A model generated the notes under the pieces. It saw only the letters and a program-made list of their open reading frames with translations. It had not been told where the DNA came from and ran no database searches. Made by a program: the position numbers and the translations under genes. Below, piece by piece: positions 52,301-62,421 of a stretch of 64,000 nt of DNA (position 1 is its first letter; every line of letters starts with the position of its first letter). Source of the stretch: Chitinophaga sp. sic0106 (GTDB lineage Bacteria; Bacteroidota; Bacteroidia; Chitinophagales; Chitinophagaceae); assembly GCF_019219075.1 (NCBI RefSeq), contig NZ_JAHUWJ010000005.1:1-64000 (forward strand), given 5' to 3'.

Positions 52301-55300
52301 TACCGTCCTCACAGATGTAGCTTCCACCAGCAGCAATTATAGCGGTATTGTGGTGAGTGGTGCTGAAACCAGTCCTACTGCTACTACCAACGCTAAAAGT
52401 GACGGTCTGAAAATTTTGAATAATACCGTTACTGGTGGTTACTATGGTATCATCGTTTATGGCGATGCTACCACCTACAGTAATAATAACACCATCACCG
52501 GAAATATTGTAAACGACTGGTATTCCAATGGTATCCTGGTCAATAACAATAAGAATGTACTGATTGATAAGAATGACCTGAGCAGACCGGTACGTACCAA
52601 CAGTACCACTGCGGAAGCGATTTCTGTGGAGAATTCAACAGGTGCAGTAGTGGTAAGCAGCAACAGGGTGCATGATCTGTTTGCCGCTTCTACTTCCACC
52701 TCTACCTCTTATGCTATCCGTATTTATTATACAGACGGTACCGCTGCTGTGCCGGTAAAAGTGATCAATAACCTGATATACCGCAACACCGGTGGTTCAG
52801 GTTATGGCCTGTACAGCAGCAATTCCCCGTTTGTACAATGGCTGCATAACACCGTGGTATACGATGACAATGCTGCCTCTACATCAACTTTATATGGTTT
52901 TTACCATACCGGTGCTGTCACAGATGTATATGTAGAAAACAATATTTTCAAAATCAGCAGAGCAGGCACTGGTACCCGTTATGGCATGTATTTCAGCACC
53001 GCCGGGGTGGTGAAATCAGACTATAATCACCTGTATGTTAAAGGTGCAGGTAATGCCTACACGGGCTATTCCGGTGGAGCATACACTACACTGGATGCAT
53101 GGCGCACGGGTATTAAACTGGATAGCAACTCTATTGACATAGAACCCATATTTGCAGACCCTGGCAATGGTAATTACGAGCCGGCAATATCTCCCATGGA
53201 TAACCGTGGTAAACCTGCCGGTGTAACTACTGATATCCGCGATGCCGCCAGAAGTACCACCACACCGGATATGGGCGCTTACGAATTCACGCTGCCGGAT
53301 TGTACTACGCCAATAGTGCCAGGAACTGCAGTAGTGACGCCTAATACACCGCTGTGTATGGGTAATATGCTCACGCTGAACCTGACGGGCAACAGCAGGG
53401 GAGGTAAGCAAACCTACCAGTGGTTCCGCTCTTACAGTGCTGCCGGGCCATGGGATTCCGCCGGTACTTCACAGTATGTGCCGTTGATCAATACGGAACT
53501 TACCACGAAGAAATATTTCCGCTGCATGATCGTTTGCGGTGGCACTGATACCGCTTACTCCAGCGTGGTGATGGCCAACATGAATGATCCGTTGCTGAAA
53601 GGGGTGTATTCCATCGATCCTTCACAACCTGCCAGCACCACTAACTTCCAGTCGTTTACTGCAGCAGCACAAAAACTTGAATGTGGTATAGCCGGTTCCG
53701 TTACTTTCGAAGCAGTACCTGGCGTTTATACTGAACAGGTAGTCATCCGCAGGGTGCCAGGTGCTACGGATACCAGTCGCGTAACGTTTACCAGCAAAGC
53801 TTACAATGCTGCCAGCGTAACCCTTTCCGCTGCTGGTACTGCCGCACAAAACTATGTGGTGTTACTGGATTCGTCCAGCTATATTACCTGGAAAAATATT
53901 ACCATAAAACCGCTGACCGATTCGTTTAGCCGTGGGGTAGTATTTGCTAAAGGAGCTGCGTACGACAGCGTGGCCAACATGATCATCGACCTGCCGGTAG
54001 CCAATAATACGACCACTGCCAAAGCAGGTATTTTTGGAGATGGCGTGTACGGGGCGCACAATTCCCTCGTAAGTAATACCATTACCAATGGCTCTTCCGG
54101 TATCTACTGGCTCAACACCACTTCCAACCAGGGCCCATGGCTGCGCGTGGAGAAAAATACCGTGAAAAACAGTCACGACTACGGTATCTATACCGCCTAT
54201 ACGTACCACACGGTAGTAGCGGAAAATACCGTGGAATTTACCGGCAACACTATGGGCACAAACGGTTATGGTATTTATAACTACTATACCGATTCTACAC
54301 TGGTACTGGCCCGCAATAACGTTAATGTAACCGGCATTGCCACCCGTGTGTATGGTATCTATCTCTTTGTCCCTGATATTTTTGTGGGTAGGGGAGATGT
54401 TACCGCCAACAAGATCACGATGCGCGGGAATACCGGTGATATCACTGGTTTACTGGCCGATGAGGGTGACCAGTGTACGATCTCCAATAACGTGATTAAC
54501 ATACAAACCACCGGAGCAAGCTCTTATGGCCTCTACAGTGATGGTTGTGATAACACGAACATTTACAACAATACTATTCTCAACAGCTCCCGCAGTACTG
54601 CCAACAACTACGCGGCTTACTTTGTAGGCTACGCCAGCGATGGTAACCTGAAGGTGAAAAATAACATCTTCGCACATGATAGCAGTGGTCGCGCTGTTTA
54701 TTACAACAACAGTGACTATGTGATTGCTGACTACAATAACCTGTATACCAACGGTACCGTATTGATCCGCAATAATACACCTGCGGCTGATTACGCGACC
54801 CTGCCTGCCTTCCTGACAGCCAGGATGCAGGAGCAGAGCGGTATCGTGTATAAGCCAGCCCTGATCAGTAATACTGACCTGCGTCCGGATGTAAACAACC
54901 CGGAGGTATGGGCTATCCATGGTCGCGGTGTACAGGCGCCGGATAATACCACTGATATCAATGGCAATCCACGCCCGGCAGCACTTACAGCAGGTGTTCC
55001 GGATATGGGTGCCTACGAATTTGTGCCACAGGTAATACCTCCGGTGCTGCCAGCCACACCAGCTGCAGCAGCGCCAGGTACCACACAAACCTGGATGTTC
55101 GGTACCGATACCGTTGCCAAAATAACCTGGAAAACAGGAGTGAACACTCCAACGGACCTGACTATACGCAGATACTCCGGCGTGAAACCTCCGAATGCCA
55201 AGGATTCTGCCTATATGTATTTTTATACAGATGTAGATGCTAATCCGAACGCAACGAACTATGATTTCCTGATCAACCAGTTTTATGTGGACTCCTGGCA

Positions 55301-58193
55301 GGGCTTCATCAAGAGTCAGAAGATGATCAGGCTCGCGATGACAGATACTGCCAAAGCCTGGTGGACGGACTCCCTCAGCGTGGTAAACGCCAACGCGAAT
55401 GTAATCACAGACAGCATCGTGCATTACATGGACTACTTCACCGGTATGGAAATCGACAACGGGCCTTCCAGGCAGCTCATGGAGCCATCAGACAGCTCCA
55501 ACAGAGGTACGAAGTTCTGGGTGGCCTATGGGCATCACCAGTTCTTTGGTACTACAAATACCCAGGACATGGTGCTGTACTTCAATGCACACCAGGCTGC
55601 CAATGTTACCGTGCGTATCAATGGTACTTCTTACGAAAGACTATACCAGGTACCGGCCAATACCGCCATCACATCGGAGATCATCCCTAAAATCGGTGCA
55701 TTTGATGCCCGCCTGATGGATGAAGGCCTCAGTGACCGCGGTATCAGCATCGAAAGTGATGTGCCTATCGAAGCATACGCCCATATCTACGGTAGTGCAT
55801 CTTCCGGTGCTACCATGCTGCTGCCGGTAGGTACCTATGGCTATGACTACGCCACGCTGCAAACGCGCCAGTACTATTCTTCCAATTGTTATTCCTGGTT
55901 CTATGTGGTGGCGCATTACGACAATACCACAGTGGAAGTAACCCCGGCAGCGCCTACACGCGCAGGCCGCCCTGCCAACGTACCGTTTACCGTTACCCTC
56001 ATGAAAGGGGAAGTATACCAGGTGCTCGGCGCCATCAAATCCGGTTCAGAAGGATATGATCTGACAGGTAGCCATGTACGCTCTATCCAGAACAGCGCAG
56101 GTAATTGCTACCCTGTGGCGGTGTTCTCCGGAAGTAGCCGTACCAGCCTGGCCTGTACCGGCAACAGCGGCGGTGGAGATAATATGATCCAGCAAAACTT
56201 CCCGTCGCAGGCATGGGGTCGTAAATACCTCACCAGCCCGATGGCGGCTAACACCGCAGCTACTAATCTGCTCACCAATATCTATCGCGTAGTAGTAAAG
56301 GATACGGCTACCAAGGTAACCGTTAATGGCTCAAGACTCAATGGACTGATCAATAAGCTGTATTACGAATACCAGAGCGGTACTGCTGATGTTATTGAAG
56401 CAGATCAACCAATCATGGTGGCGCAGTATATGCCTTCCAGTGGCGAATGTACCAGCGGCAGCACCCTGGATGGTGACCCTGAAATGGTGTATATCAGCCC
56501 GGTAGAACAAGGTATTAACAACATCGGATTCTACCGCAATACAGAAGAAGCCATTCGTGTAAATTATCTCAACGTTATTATCCCGACACCAGGCTTAAGC
56601 TCCCTGCGGATCGATGGTTCTAATGTATTCGACCATACCTATCCACACCCTAACGCTGCCGGATATACGGTAGTAATGAAGCGCTGGGGCGCAACGGCAG
56701 GGCCTAGCACGGTCACTTCCGACTCCGCATTCACCGCTATTATTTACGGGGAAGGTTCAGTAGAAAGTTACGGTTACAACGCCGGTACGCTGGTGAAAAA
56801 CCTGAACATCCTGAACTCCTATACCAACGTAAATAATCCGGCAGCTACTTCTAACGACTATACCTGCGCCAAAACACCATTCCGTTTCTCCATGCTCATA
56901 CAGGTGAAACCTAATGAAATTGTTTGGAAGCTCAGCGAAGTGCCTAACCTCACGCCGCATGCAGATATAGTGACGAAAAATCCGGTGCCGGTAGATTCTA
57001 TCTCCGTAAATGGCAGAACCTACTACCGCTATGTACTGGATTCCAATTACGTGTTCAGCACACCGGGTATGTATTATGTGCCTATCCGCATCACACACCC
57101 TGCCTTCGAAAGTTGTAACAATACCTTCGAAAGCGTACTAACGGTGAAGGTTATACCAGCGCCGGTAGTAGAAATTACCACCCAATACACCAACTGTATC
57201 AACGACCTGGCCACCTTCAACGGCAGCGCTACCACCAGCAATGGCGTAGGCATCGCTAAATGGAAGTGGGAGTTCAGCGATACCATCATGGCAGTACGGC
57301 AGGACACCGCCAGGTATTTCAAAACACCAGGCACCAAACAGGTGAAACTTAGCATTATTGCGGATGAAGGTTGTATAGGGGATACTACCGTGAACGTAGA
57401 AGTATTCGAACCTAAACCATTTGTACTGGTACAGGATTCTGTTATGACCTGCGAAGGAAACAATGTCACCTTCCAGGTGAAAGATCCGCAGCCAAACGCA
57501 CAGTACACCTGGTACGATGCACCTACCGGCGGCACGCTGCTGCACTCCGGTACCGACTATACGATTGCCGGTGTCACCACTGATACCGTAGTGTATGTAG
57601 AAAGCAGCAGTCAGGGTTGTTCCGGCGGTGCGCGGGTACGTGGTGTAGTGAAAGTAACACCTCCTCTCACCAAGCCTGTGGTGACAGTGGATTCTATCGG
57701 GGTACACTTCATGCACTTTAAGTGGAATGCAGTGCCTTATGCCACCGGTTACATGGTATCTGCCGATGGTGGTAACACCTGGGTAAATCCATCCAGCGGT
57801 CCGGAAGGCCTTACCCACGCACTCACCGGGCTGGAGCCGGTTACGGACTACTCCCTGATCGTAAAAGCACTGGGCTGTGAAGAACAGCTGTCAGATCCTG
57901 CCGGCGGTAAAACACTGCCAGACGGCATCTTCATTCCAAACACTTTCACGCCTAACAACGATGGTAAAAACGATGTGCTCCTCGTGTATGGTTACATCAT
58001 CAACACCATGCACCTGACCATCTTCAACCAATGGGGTGAAAAAGTATTTGAAACCATGAATCAACAGCAGGGATGGGATGGATCATACAAGGGTAAAGCG
58101 CTGCCATCAGGTGTATACATCTATGTGAGCCGCTTTACACTAACGGATGGTACAGTGACAGAAAGGAAAGGAGTCATAAATCTGATTCGCTAA
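49302..58193 (+). CDS. Giant T9SS type-B surface protein with three beta-helix modules
   Basis: A 2963-residue secreted protein (signal peptide MKKFTLILLSIFLLLIAPRLSAQ). Order: an N-terminal region (about 25-215), three repeats of one module (about 217-777, 778-1333 and 1334-1907), each with an Ig-like part containing YQW and a Cys pair, a part with CGIxGxVxFxVV, a parallel beta-helix, and an end PDxGAYEF. An IgGFc-binding-like domain follows (about 2065-2500), then a PKD-like domain, an Ig-like domain and an FN3-like domain. Last comes the gliding-motility-type C-terminal domain (FIPNTFTPNNDGKNDV, about 2877-2963), the type-B signal for type IX secretion. It is an adhesin or structural surface candidate. 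The start is ATG 49302, as the earlier TTG would spoil the signal peptide. Confidence 0.9.
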   Translation: MKKFTLILLSIFLLLIAPRLSAQVDIRIGNNTTGNGATTYPCPLQDRYEGSKAQYLYLASELHAAGMQAGYISGVKFFVISMGTAGLIEGYSIKMGATSIATLDATSWLPTSFIGRTGADYTPIAGWNNFAFPSGFFWNGTDNVVLEMCNGESVLSPGVTYTNNPVVGWTTGLPFNATHTYRIDNIADLCATTTTTNTGTMTTRPDVTFSWTPATACTGAPTAGTATASVSSTCAATGFSLTLSGGTVATGIKYQWQSSTDGTTWNNMPNDTLSTITTTQMVTSSYRCVVTCEGSALSDNSTPVQVTSPALVTGDYTINQNAPAGGRNFQSFNDAYNYIKCGISGPVRFEVVAGSGTYNEQLMFTPVPGASATNTITFYGHGSDTLTFAGTTSSRAIIKLDNADYFTFKDLVLKTTGTYGWGFHLQNDADNNTINGCTLVIDTAATSTNFAGIVITTSNTSATTTGDNSVDTLNIINNTIIGGYYSITSMGGATIPNLDINIKNNKLRDFYQYGIYFNGNSRLTVEDNIISRPVRRVTTTFYGIYATGMNTRCLITSNRITNPFGANPTSTSSAYGIYFTNLDAYAGLENTISNNLMYKYSGVGNAYGIYLSDAHNNWYYHNTISIDGAATATTTYNHYGIYVGTKSDGNQFFNNLVSVTRSGGGNKYGIYFNTTTSLVTGNNNIYYNGASDGNNYVGYWGAAKALLADWQAAAAMDTNSYVTNPIFRDTLNGDFTPNNASVNNLGTPISLVTVDILDVPRSTTTPDIGAYEFTPPPCAVPPTPGISVVDKTPVCFDNKVSLSLQGNTIGDTQTYQWQTATDAAGPFTNLGAALTNPDTIIAMTATTWFRAAVTCSGNTAYSTPVLVTVNPALAAGRYSIDKSQPASATNFISFNAAKEAMACGIAGSVVFDVVAGTGPYVEQLILDSIPGVSATSTITFNGNGNTISFTGQTSDDRATIKLRGLDHVTFDSLIVDARGTTYGYGFQLYNNADSITISRCTVLTDVASTSSNYSGIVVSGAETSPTATTNAKSDGLKILNNTVTGGYYGIIVYGDATTYSNNNTITGNIVNDWYSNGILVNNNKNVLIDKNDLSRPVRTNSTTAEAISVENSTGAVVVSSNRVHDLFAASTSTSTSYAIRIYYTDGTAAVPVKVINNLIYRNTGGSGYGLYSSNSPFVQWLHNTVVYDDNAASTSTLYGFYHTGAVTDVYVENNIFKISRAGTGTRYGMYFSTAGVVKSDYNHLYVKGAGNAYTGYSGGAYTTLDAWRTGIKLDSNSIDIEPIFADPGNGNYEPAISPMDNRGKPAGVTTDIRDAARSTTTPDMGAYEFTLPDCTTPIVPGTAVVTPNTPLCMGNMLTLNLTGNSRGGKQTYQWFRSYSAAGPWDSAGTSQYVPLINTELTTKKYFRCMIVCGGTDTAYSSVVMANMNDPLLKGVYSIDPSQPASTTNFQSFTAAAQKLECGIAGSVTFEAVPGVYTEQVVIRRVPGATDTSRVTFTSKAYNAASVTLSAAGTAAQNYVVLLDSSSYITWKNITIKPLTDSFSRGVVFAKGAAYDSVANMIIDLPVANNTTTAKAGIFGDGVYGAHNSLVSNTITNGSSGIYWLNTTSNQGPWLRVEKNTVKNSHDYGIYTAYTYHTVVAENTVEFTGNTMGTNGYGIYNYYTDSTLVLARNNVNVTGIATRVYGIYLFVPDIFVGRGDVTANKITMRGNTGDITGLLADEGDQCTISNNVINIQTTGASSYGLYSDGCDNTNIYNNTILNSSRSTANNYAAYFVGYASDGNLKVKNNIFAHDSSGRAVYYNNSDYVIADYNNLYTNGTVLIRNNTPAADYATLPAFLTARMQEQSGIVYKPALISNTDLRPDVNNPEVWAIHGRGVQAPDNTTDINGNPRPAALTAGVPDMGAYEFVPQVIPPVLPATPAAAAPGTTQTWMFGTDTVAKITWKTGVNTPTDLTIRRYSGVKPPNAKDSAYMYFYTDVDANPNATNYDFLINQFYVDSWQGFIKSQKMIRLAMTDTAKAWWTDSLSVVNANANVITDSIVHYMDYFTGMEIDNGPSRQLMEPSDSSNRGTKFWVAYGHHQFFGTTNTQDMVLYFNAHQAANVTVRINGTSYERLYQVPANTAITSEIIPKIGAFDARLMDEGLSDRGISIESDVPIEAYAHIYGSASSGATMLLPVGTYGYDYATLQTRQYYSSNCYSWFYVVAHYDNTTVEVTPAAPTRAGRPANVPFTVTLMKGEVYQVLGAIKSGSEGYDLTGSHVRSIQNSAGNCYPVAVFSGSSRTSLACTGNSGGGDNMIQQNFPSQAWGRKYLTSPMAANTAATNLLTNIYRVVVKDTATKVTVNGSRLNGLINKLYYEYQSGTADVIEADQPIMVAQYMPSSGECTSGSTLDGDPEMVYISPVEQGINNIGFYRNTEEAIRVNYLNVIIPTPGLSSLRIDGSNVFDHTYPHPNAAGYTVVMKRWGATAGPSTVTSDSAFTAIIYGEGSVESYGYNAGTLVKNLNILNSYTNVNNPAATSNDYTCAKTPFRFSMLIQVKPNEIVWKLSEVPNLTPHADIVTKNPVPVDSISVNGRTYYRYVLDSNYVFSTPGMYYVPIRITHPAFESCNNTFESVLTVKVIPAPVVEITTQYTNCINDLATFNGSATTSNGVGIAKWKWEFSDTIMAVRQDTARYFKTPGTKQVKLSIIADEGCIGDTTVNVEVFEPKPFVLVQDSVMTCEGNNVTFQVKDPQPNAQYTWYDAPTGGTLLHSGTDYTIAGVTTDTVVYVESSSQGCSGGARVRGVVKVTPPLTKPVVTVDSIGVHFMHFKWNAVPYATGYMVSADGGNTWVNPSSGPEGLTHALTGLEPVTDYSLIVKALGCEEQLSDPAGGKTLPDGIFIPNTFTPNNDGKNDVLLVYGYIINTMHLTIFNQWGEKVFETMNQQQGWDGSYKGKALPSGVYIYVSRFTLTDGTVTERKGVINLIR
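49950..55026 (+). repeat. Three internal modules of about 1.67 kb in the giant protein gene
   Basis: Module starts are marked by the codon for Cys in CTGAPTAG, CAVPPTPG and CTTPIVPG at 49950, 51633 and 53301 (periods 1683 and 1668). They are similar at protein level but diverged, so the repeats are old. Module ends carry TPDxGAYEF or PDMGAYEF. Confidence 0.8.
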
Positions 58194-58284
58194 TGATGCA
58201 TGCTCTTTTAATAACAATAGCGGATGTACTGCTGCATGTGGCTCCGGCCCATGCAGCTGCACATCGCAGCTTTAACCCAATAAC

Positions 58285-61200
58285 ATGAAACAGATGATCA
58301 ACATATTCAACCCGCTTGGCAGCCCCCGCTGCTACTGGCTGGTGTTTACGCTGTTAGTGTTGCAGTTCGTGGCCATTAAAAGCTCAGCCCAGAACCGGTC
58401 CAACAAAGGAAAGGAATTCTGGGTTGGCTACGGACTTCACCAGTTTATGGAACCCGGGCAGAACAACAGCCAGGAAATGGTGCTGTACCTCAGTGCCGAA
58501 CAGGCAGCCACCGTCACCGTATCTTATGGCCCCACTTATTCTAAAACCTATAACATCCCTGCAGGCGCCGTTATCGCCACTGACCTGATTCAGAAAAGCG
58601 GTACCAACGATGTACGTTTGTATTCACCCCCGCCATTGTTTGGTGGTACTGGTGGAGAAGGCGTTTTCGCACAAAAAGCCATTCACATCGTCAGCAATGT
58701 GCCCATTGTAGCATACGCACATATCTACGGCAGTACTTCTTCCGGCGCCACTATGCTCATGCCCGTGGAAACCTGGGGCTACTCCTATATTTCCTGTAAT
58801 AGCATGCAGAACTATGGTACCAACTGCTTCTCCTACATGTTTGTAATCGCTAAGGAAAATAATACCGTTGTTGAAATTACCCCTTCGGTACTTACAAGAA
58901 ACGACCGCCCCGCAGGTGTACCGTTTACCGTTACACTGAATAAAGGTGAAATCTACCAGGTAGTAGGCCGTATTACCAGCGGAAGTATAGGAAATGAATT
59001 AACCGGTACTACTGTAAAAACAGTGGCCAATTCCAGCGGGGAATGTTATCCCGTAGCGGTATTCTCCGGCAGCAGCCGCACCGCTATCAGCTGTACGCTG
59101 AATGGAAGTGGCAGTGGTGATAACATCATCCAGCAGATCTTCGGCTACGAAACCTGGGGCAAACGCTATCTCACCGCTCCTAATTCTCCCGATAATAATG
59201 CCGCAGGCAAAATGACTAACCTGTACCGGGTAGTGGTAAAAGACCCCACTACCGTGGTGAAAAGAAATGGTGTGGCCTTAACAGGACTGCAACGTAATTC
59301 CTTTTACGAATACACCAGCAATACAGGCGATTATATAGAATCTGATAAACCGGTGTTGGTGGCGCAATACATGAGTTCTTCCGGTGCCTGCGGAAACAGT
59401 GGCCTTGGTGATCCGGAAATGGTGTACATCAGTCCCATTGAACAGGCTATCAAATACGTAGGCTTCTACCGCAATACCATGGAAAGTATTTCCGTGAACT
59501 ACCTCACGCTCATCATTCCGACGGGTGGTATACCATCTCTGCGGATCGACGGGAGCAATACCTTTGATCACGTTTACGCCCATCCGAATATGCCAGGCTA
59601 TTCCATCGTGATAAAACGTTGGGGCCGTACGGTAGGCCAGTCCATCGCCTCCAGCGATTCCGCCTTTGTAGGTACCGTATATGGCCTGGGTAGTGCGGAA
59701 AGCTACGCCTATAACGCGGGTACACTGGTAAACAACCTGAACGCCATTGGCGAAATACATAACGAATACGATATAAACAAACCATCGAATGATTTTACCT
59801 GTACAAATACGCCCGTAGAATTATCCATCCTCATGGCTTATGAGCCAACTAAAATGGTGTGGAAACTCAGCAACCTGGCCGGCGTAATGACGCCTGCCGC
59901 TGATATTACCGTTACCAGCCCCGTTTCCAAAGGCATGGTGATGGTAAAAGGTATTCCGTACTATAAATATTCGCTCCCGGGTACTTATCAGTTCAATGCC
60001 AAAGGGGATTATGATATCATCGTGATGACTACCCATCCTAAAATCGAGAACTGTAACAATACCGAACAGGTAGGTTACACCATCACGGTGAAGGATATGC
60101 CGCTAAAGAAGCTCACCGTTGATTATACAGGTTGTACCAAAGATTCTGTTTTTTTCCGGGGAGATACCACTGCAGCAGATGCGAAAAAATACCGTTGGTA
60201 CTGGGATTTCCCGGCCAACGAAAAAGACAGTGGCCAAACGGTGCGTAAACTCATTGCACCAGGTGCTACTGTCGTGAAGCTCACCGCTATCACTGCCGAT
60301 GGCTGCCTGGCTGATACTACCTTCAGCGTACAGTCGTTCCCGGTACCTACCGCTGCATTTACCAGCGATATCGCCTCACTCTGTGCCGGCGGGCAGGTGA
60401 CCTTTACCGATCAGTCCACCTTTGGCGGTCCTGCGCCCATAGGAGAGTGGTATTATGATTATGGGGCTAATATTGTTAAGAGAGACAGTAGCGGCACTCC
60501 GCAAACAGCCGCGTTTCCTCAGTATGGTGCTGTTACAGTAAAACACGTGGTAAAAGTTTCAGAGAAATGTGTGAGTGATACCGTTACATTACCTGTCAAC
60601 GTGTACGCGAATCCGTTAGCAGCCTTCACCTCACCACAGGATTGTATTGCAGCGGATGGTATCGTACAGTTCACCGGCGCGCCTACCGTGGCAGACAATA
60701 GCCCTGTTACCACGCATACCTGGGATTTTGGAGATGCAGGCGCTACACCGGCAAATCCTAATACGGCCACTATACAGTCGCCCACGCATACTTACAACAC
60801 AGGAGGTACCTACACCATCAAATATTCCGTTACTACCGATAAAGGCTGTACGAAAGATTCTGTGCTCACCGCTGTTTTTAAATTCAAGCCTAGGCTGAGT
60901 TTTGCAGCATTGCCTGCCGTTTGTGAAAACACCCTCACCGGTGTGAAGGTAGATAAAGGCGCCGTGCTGAACGGTGTTGCCGGACAAGGCTTCTACCGCG
61001 GCCCCGGGGTGGACAGCGCCGGCAACCTGCTGCCCAATGTTGCCTCCGCAGGCCAGCGCACGGTATGGTATATATTCAATACCGCTGATGGCTGCTCCGA
61101 CAGCATCTCCACCGTACTCACCGTAAACCCTAAGCCTGCCGCTGCTTTTGCTGCTACGGACGTATGCCTGGGTGAACCGGTGACTATTACGCCGCAAGCC

Positions 61201-62397
61201 AATCCGGATGTGGTTACCTACGCTTGGGACTTTGGAGATAACACGCAAACCACCGCTAACAATGCTAACGTATTTGCCTATACGTACCCGACGGACAGCA
61301 CCTGGAAAGTTTCCCTGGCTACGCTGAGTCAGTACGGCTGTGTAAGCGATACCGTTATGCAAAATGTAATCGTACATCCGTTACCGTTAGCAGGTTTCAC
61401 CGTGCCGGCAAAAGTATGTATGCCGGAAGGGATAGCCGCCTTCACCAATACCACCACCCTCAAAGGTACCCAAAGCCTCAGCTATAGCTGGAACTTCGGG
61501 GAAGCTGGTGGCACCTCGTCCGACAAGGACCCTGTTTATCACTACCAAAATGCCGCCCCGGTTACGGTGAGCCTTACCGCTACCTCCGCCGCAGGCTGCG
61601 CCAATACGGCCGTTCAGCCGTTCAATAATTTCTTTGATCAACCGGTGGCCTCGTACCGTGTAACACCTGACACGCTGTGCCAGGGCATGGAGAATGAATT
61701 CACGGATGAGAGCACTGATGCTACCAGCACCATCACCAAATGGGCCTGGCAGTTTGGCGACGGCTCCACATCATCGGATCGCAACCCGCAGAAGAAATTC
61801 ACCGAACCGGGTGAATACGGTGTGCAGCTGACCGTAGAAAACGCCGCCGGCTGTACCTCCGCGGCCTTTAACAGTACCGTGATGGTTTACCTGCAACCTG
61901 TGATCGACGCCGGTCCGTCCTTCGTGGTGCCGCAAGGCACGCTGGTACAGTTCCGGCCTGTGGCCAATGACTCCGTGAACCTGCAGTTCAGATGGACACC
62001 GGAAGGCGACTTCCCGAATACCACCGTGTTTGCACCACAACTCACCGCCATGAAAGACGGAGAGTATACCCTCACCGCCATCGGTAAACACAACTGTATG
62101 GCCAGCGATAAGCTGACGGTAAAAGTGCTGAAACCAGTGATCCCGCCAACGGCATTTTCACCCAATGGTGATGGTATCAATGATACCTGGTTCATCAAAA
62201 ACCTGGAGGACTACCCCGGTGCTACCGTAGAAGTATTTAACCGCTACGGCGCAAAAGTATTTCACAGTGCAGGGTATGGTACCCCATGGGATGGCTCGGC
62301 CAAAGGAGGCGTGCTGCCGGTAGGTACTTACTACTACGTGATTAAACTGAAGAATGGATTCCAGCCACTGACAGGCTATGTAGCGATTTTGAAATAA
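58285..62397 (+). CDS. T9SS type-B surface protein with IgGFc-like and PKD domains
   Basis: A 1370-residue secreted protein with a signal peptide (about 15-36, ending KSSAQ). Residues about 40-560 are an IgGFc-binding-like domain that is a clear paralogue of the matching part of the giant protein upstream (shared words: AYAHIYGSxSSGATML, CYPVAVFSGSSRT, DPEMVYISPxEQ). About five PKD-like domains follow (about 685-1205, with WDFGD, WNFGE and WQFGDGS). The C-terminal domain PPTAFSPNGDGINDTWF (about 1286-1370) is the type-B T9SS signal. A PorP/SprF gene follows after 24 bases, as expected for type-B cargo and its dedicated partner. The likely role is as an adhesin or a cell-surface filament. Confidence 0.9.
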   Translation: MKQMINIFNPLGSPRCYWLVFTLLVLQFVAIKSSAQNRSNKGKEFWVGYGLHQFMEPGQNNSQEMVLYLSAEQAATVTVSYGPTYSKTYNIPAGAVIATDLIQKSGTNDVRLYSPPPLFGGTGGEGVFAQKAIHIVSNVPIVAYAHIYGSTSSGATMLMPVETWGYSYISCNSMQNYGTNCFSYMFVIAKENNTVVEITPSVLTRNDRPAGVPFTVTLNKGEIYQVVGRITSGSIGNELTGTTVKTVANSSGECYPVAVFSGSSRTAISCTLNGSGSGDNIIQQIFGYETWGKRYLTAPNSPDNNAAGKMTNLYRVVVKDPTTVVKRNGVALTGLQRNSFYEYTSNTGDYIESDKPVLVAQYMSSSGACGNSGLGDPEMVYISPIEQAIKYVGFYRNTMESISVNYLTLIIPTGGIPSLRIDGSNTFDHVYAHPNMPGYSIVIKRWGRTVGQSIASSDSAFVGTVYGLGSAESYAYNAGTLVNNLNAIGEIHNEYDINKPSNDFTCTNTPVELSILMAYEPTKMVWKLSNLAGVMTPAADITVTSPVSKGMVMVKGIPYYKYSLPGTYQFNAKGDYDIIVMTTHPKIENCNNTEQVGYTITVKDMPLKKLTVDYTGCTKDSVFFRGDTTAADAKKYRWYWDFPANEKDSGQTVRKLIAPGATVVKLTAITADGCLADTTFSVQSFPVPTAAFTSDIASLCAGGQVTFTDQSTFGGPAPIGEWYYDYGANIVKRDSSGTPQTAAFPQYGAVTVKHVVKVSEKCVSDTVTLPVNVYANPLAAFTSPQDCIAADGIVQFTGAPTVADNSPVTTHTWDFGDAGATPANPNTATIQSPTHTYNTGGTYTIKYSVTTDKGCTKDSVLTAVFKFKPRLSFAALPAVCENTLTGVKVDKGAVLNGVAGQGFYRGPGVDSAGNLLPNVASAGQRTVWYIFNTADGCSDSISTVLTVNPKPAAAFAATDVCLGEPVTITPQANPDVVTYAWDFGDNTQTTANNANVFAYTYPTDSTWKVSLATLSQYGCVSDTVMQNVIVHPLPLAGFTVPAKVCMPEGIAAFTNTTTLKGTQSLSYSWNFGEAGGTSSDKDPVYHYQNAAPVTVSLTATSAAGCANTAVQPFNNFFDQPVASYRVTPDTLCQGMENEFTDESTDATSTITKWAWQFGDGSTSSDRNPQKKFTEPGEYGVQLTVENAAGCTSAAFNSTVMVYLQPVIDAGPSFVVPQGTLVQFRPVANDSVNLQFRWTPEGDFPNTTVFAPQLTAMKDGEYTLTAIGKHNCMASDKLTVKVLKPVIPPTAFSPNGDGINDTWFIKNLEDYPGATVEVFNRYGAKVFHSAGYGTPWDGSAKGGVLPVGTYYYVIKLKNGFQPLTGYVAILK

Positions 62398-62421
62398 CAC
62401 TAACACTATAAATACTGCGCA

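Noticed and set aside
54450..55424. A 324-codon minus-strand open frame
   Set aside because: Antisense to the giant surface protein, whose plus-strand domains and repeats are clear.
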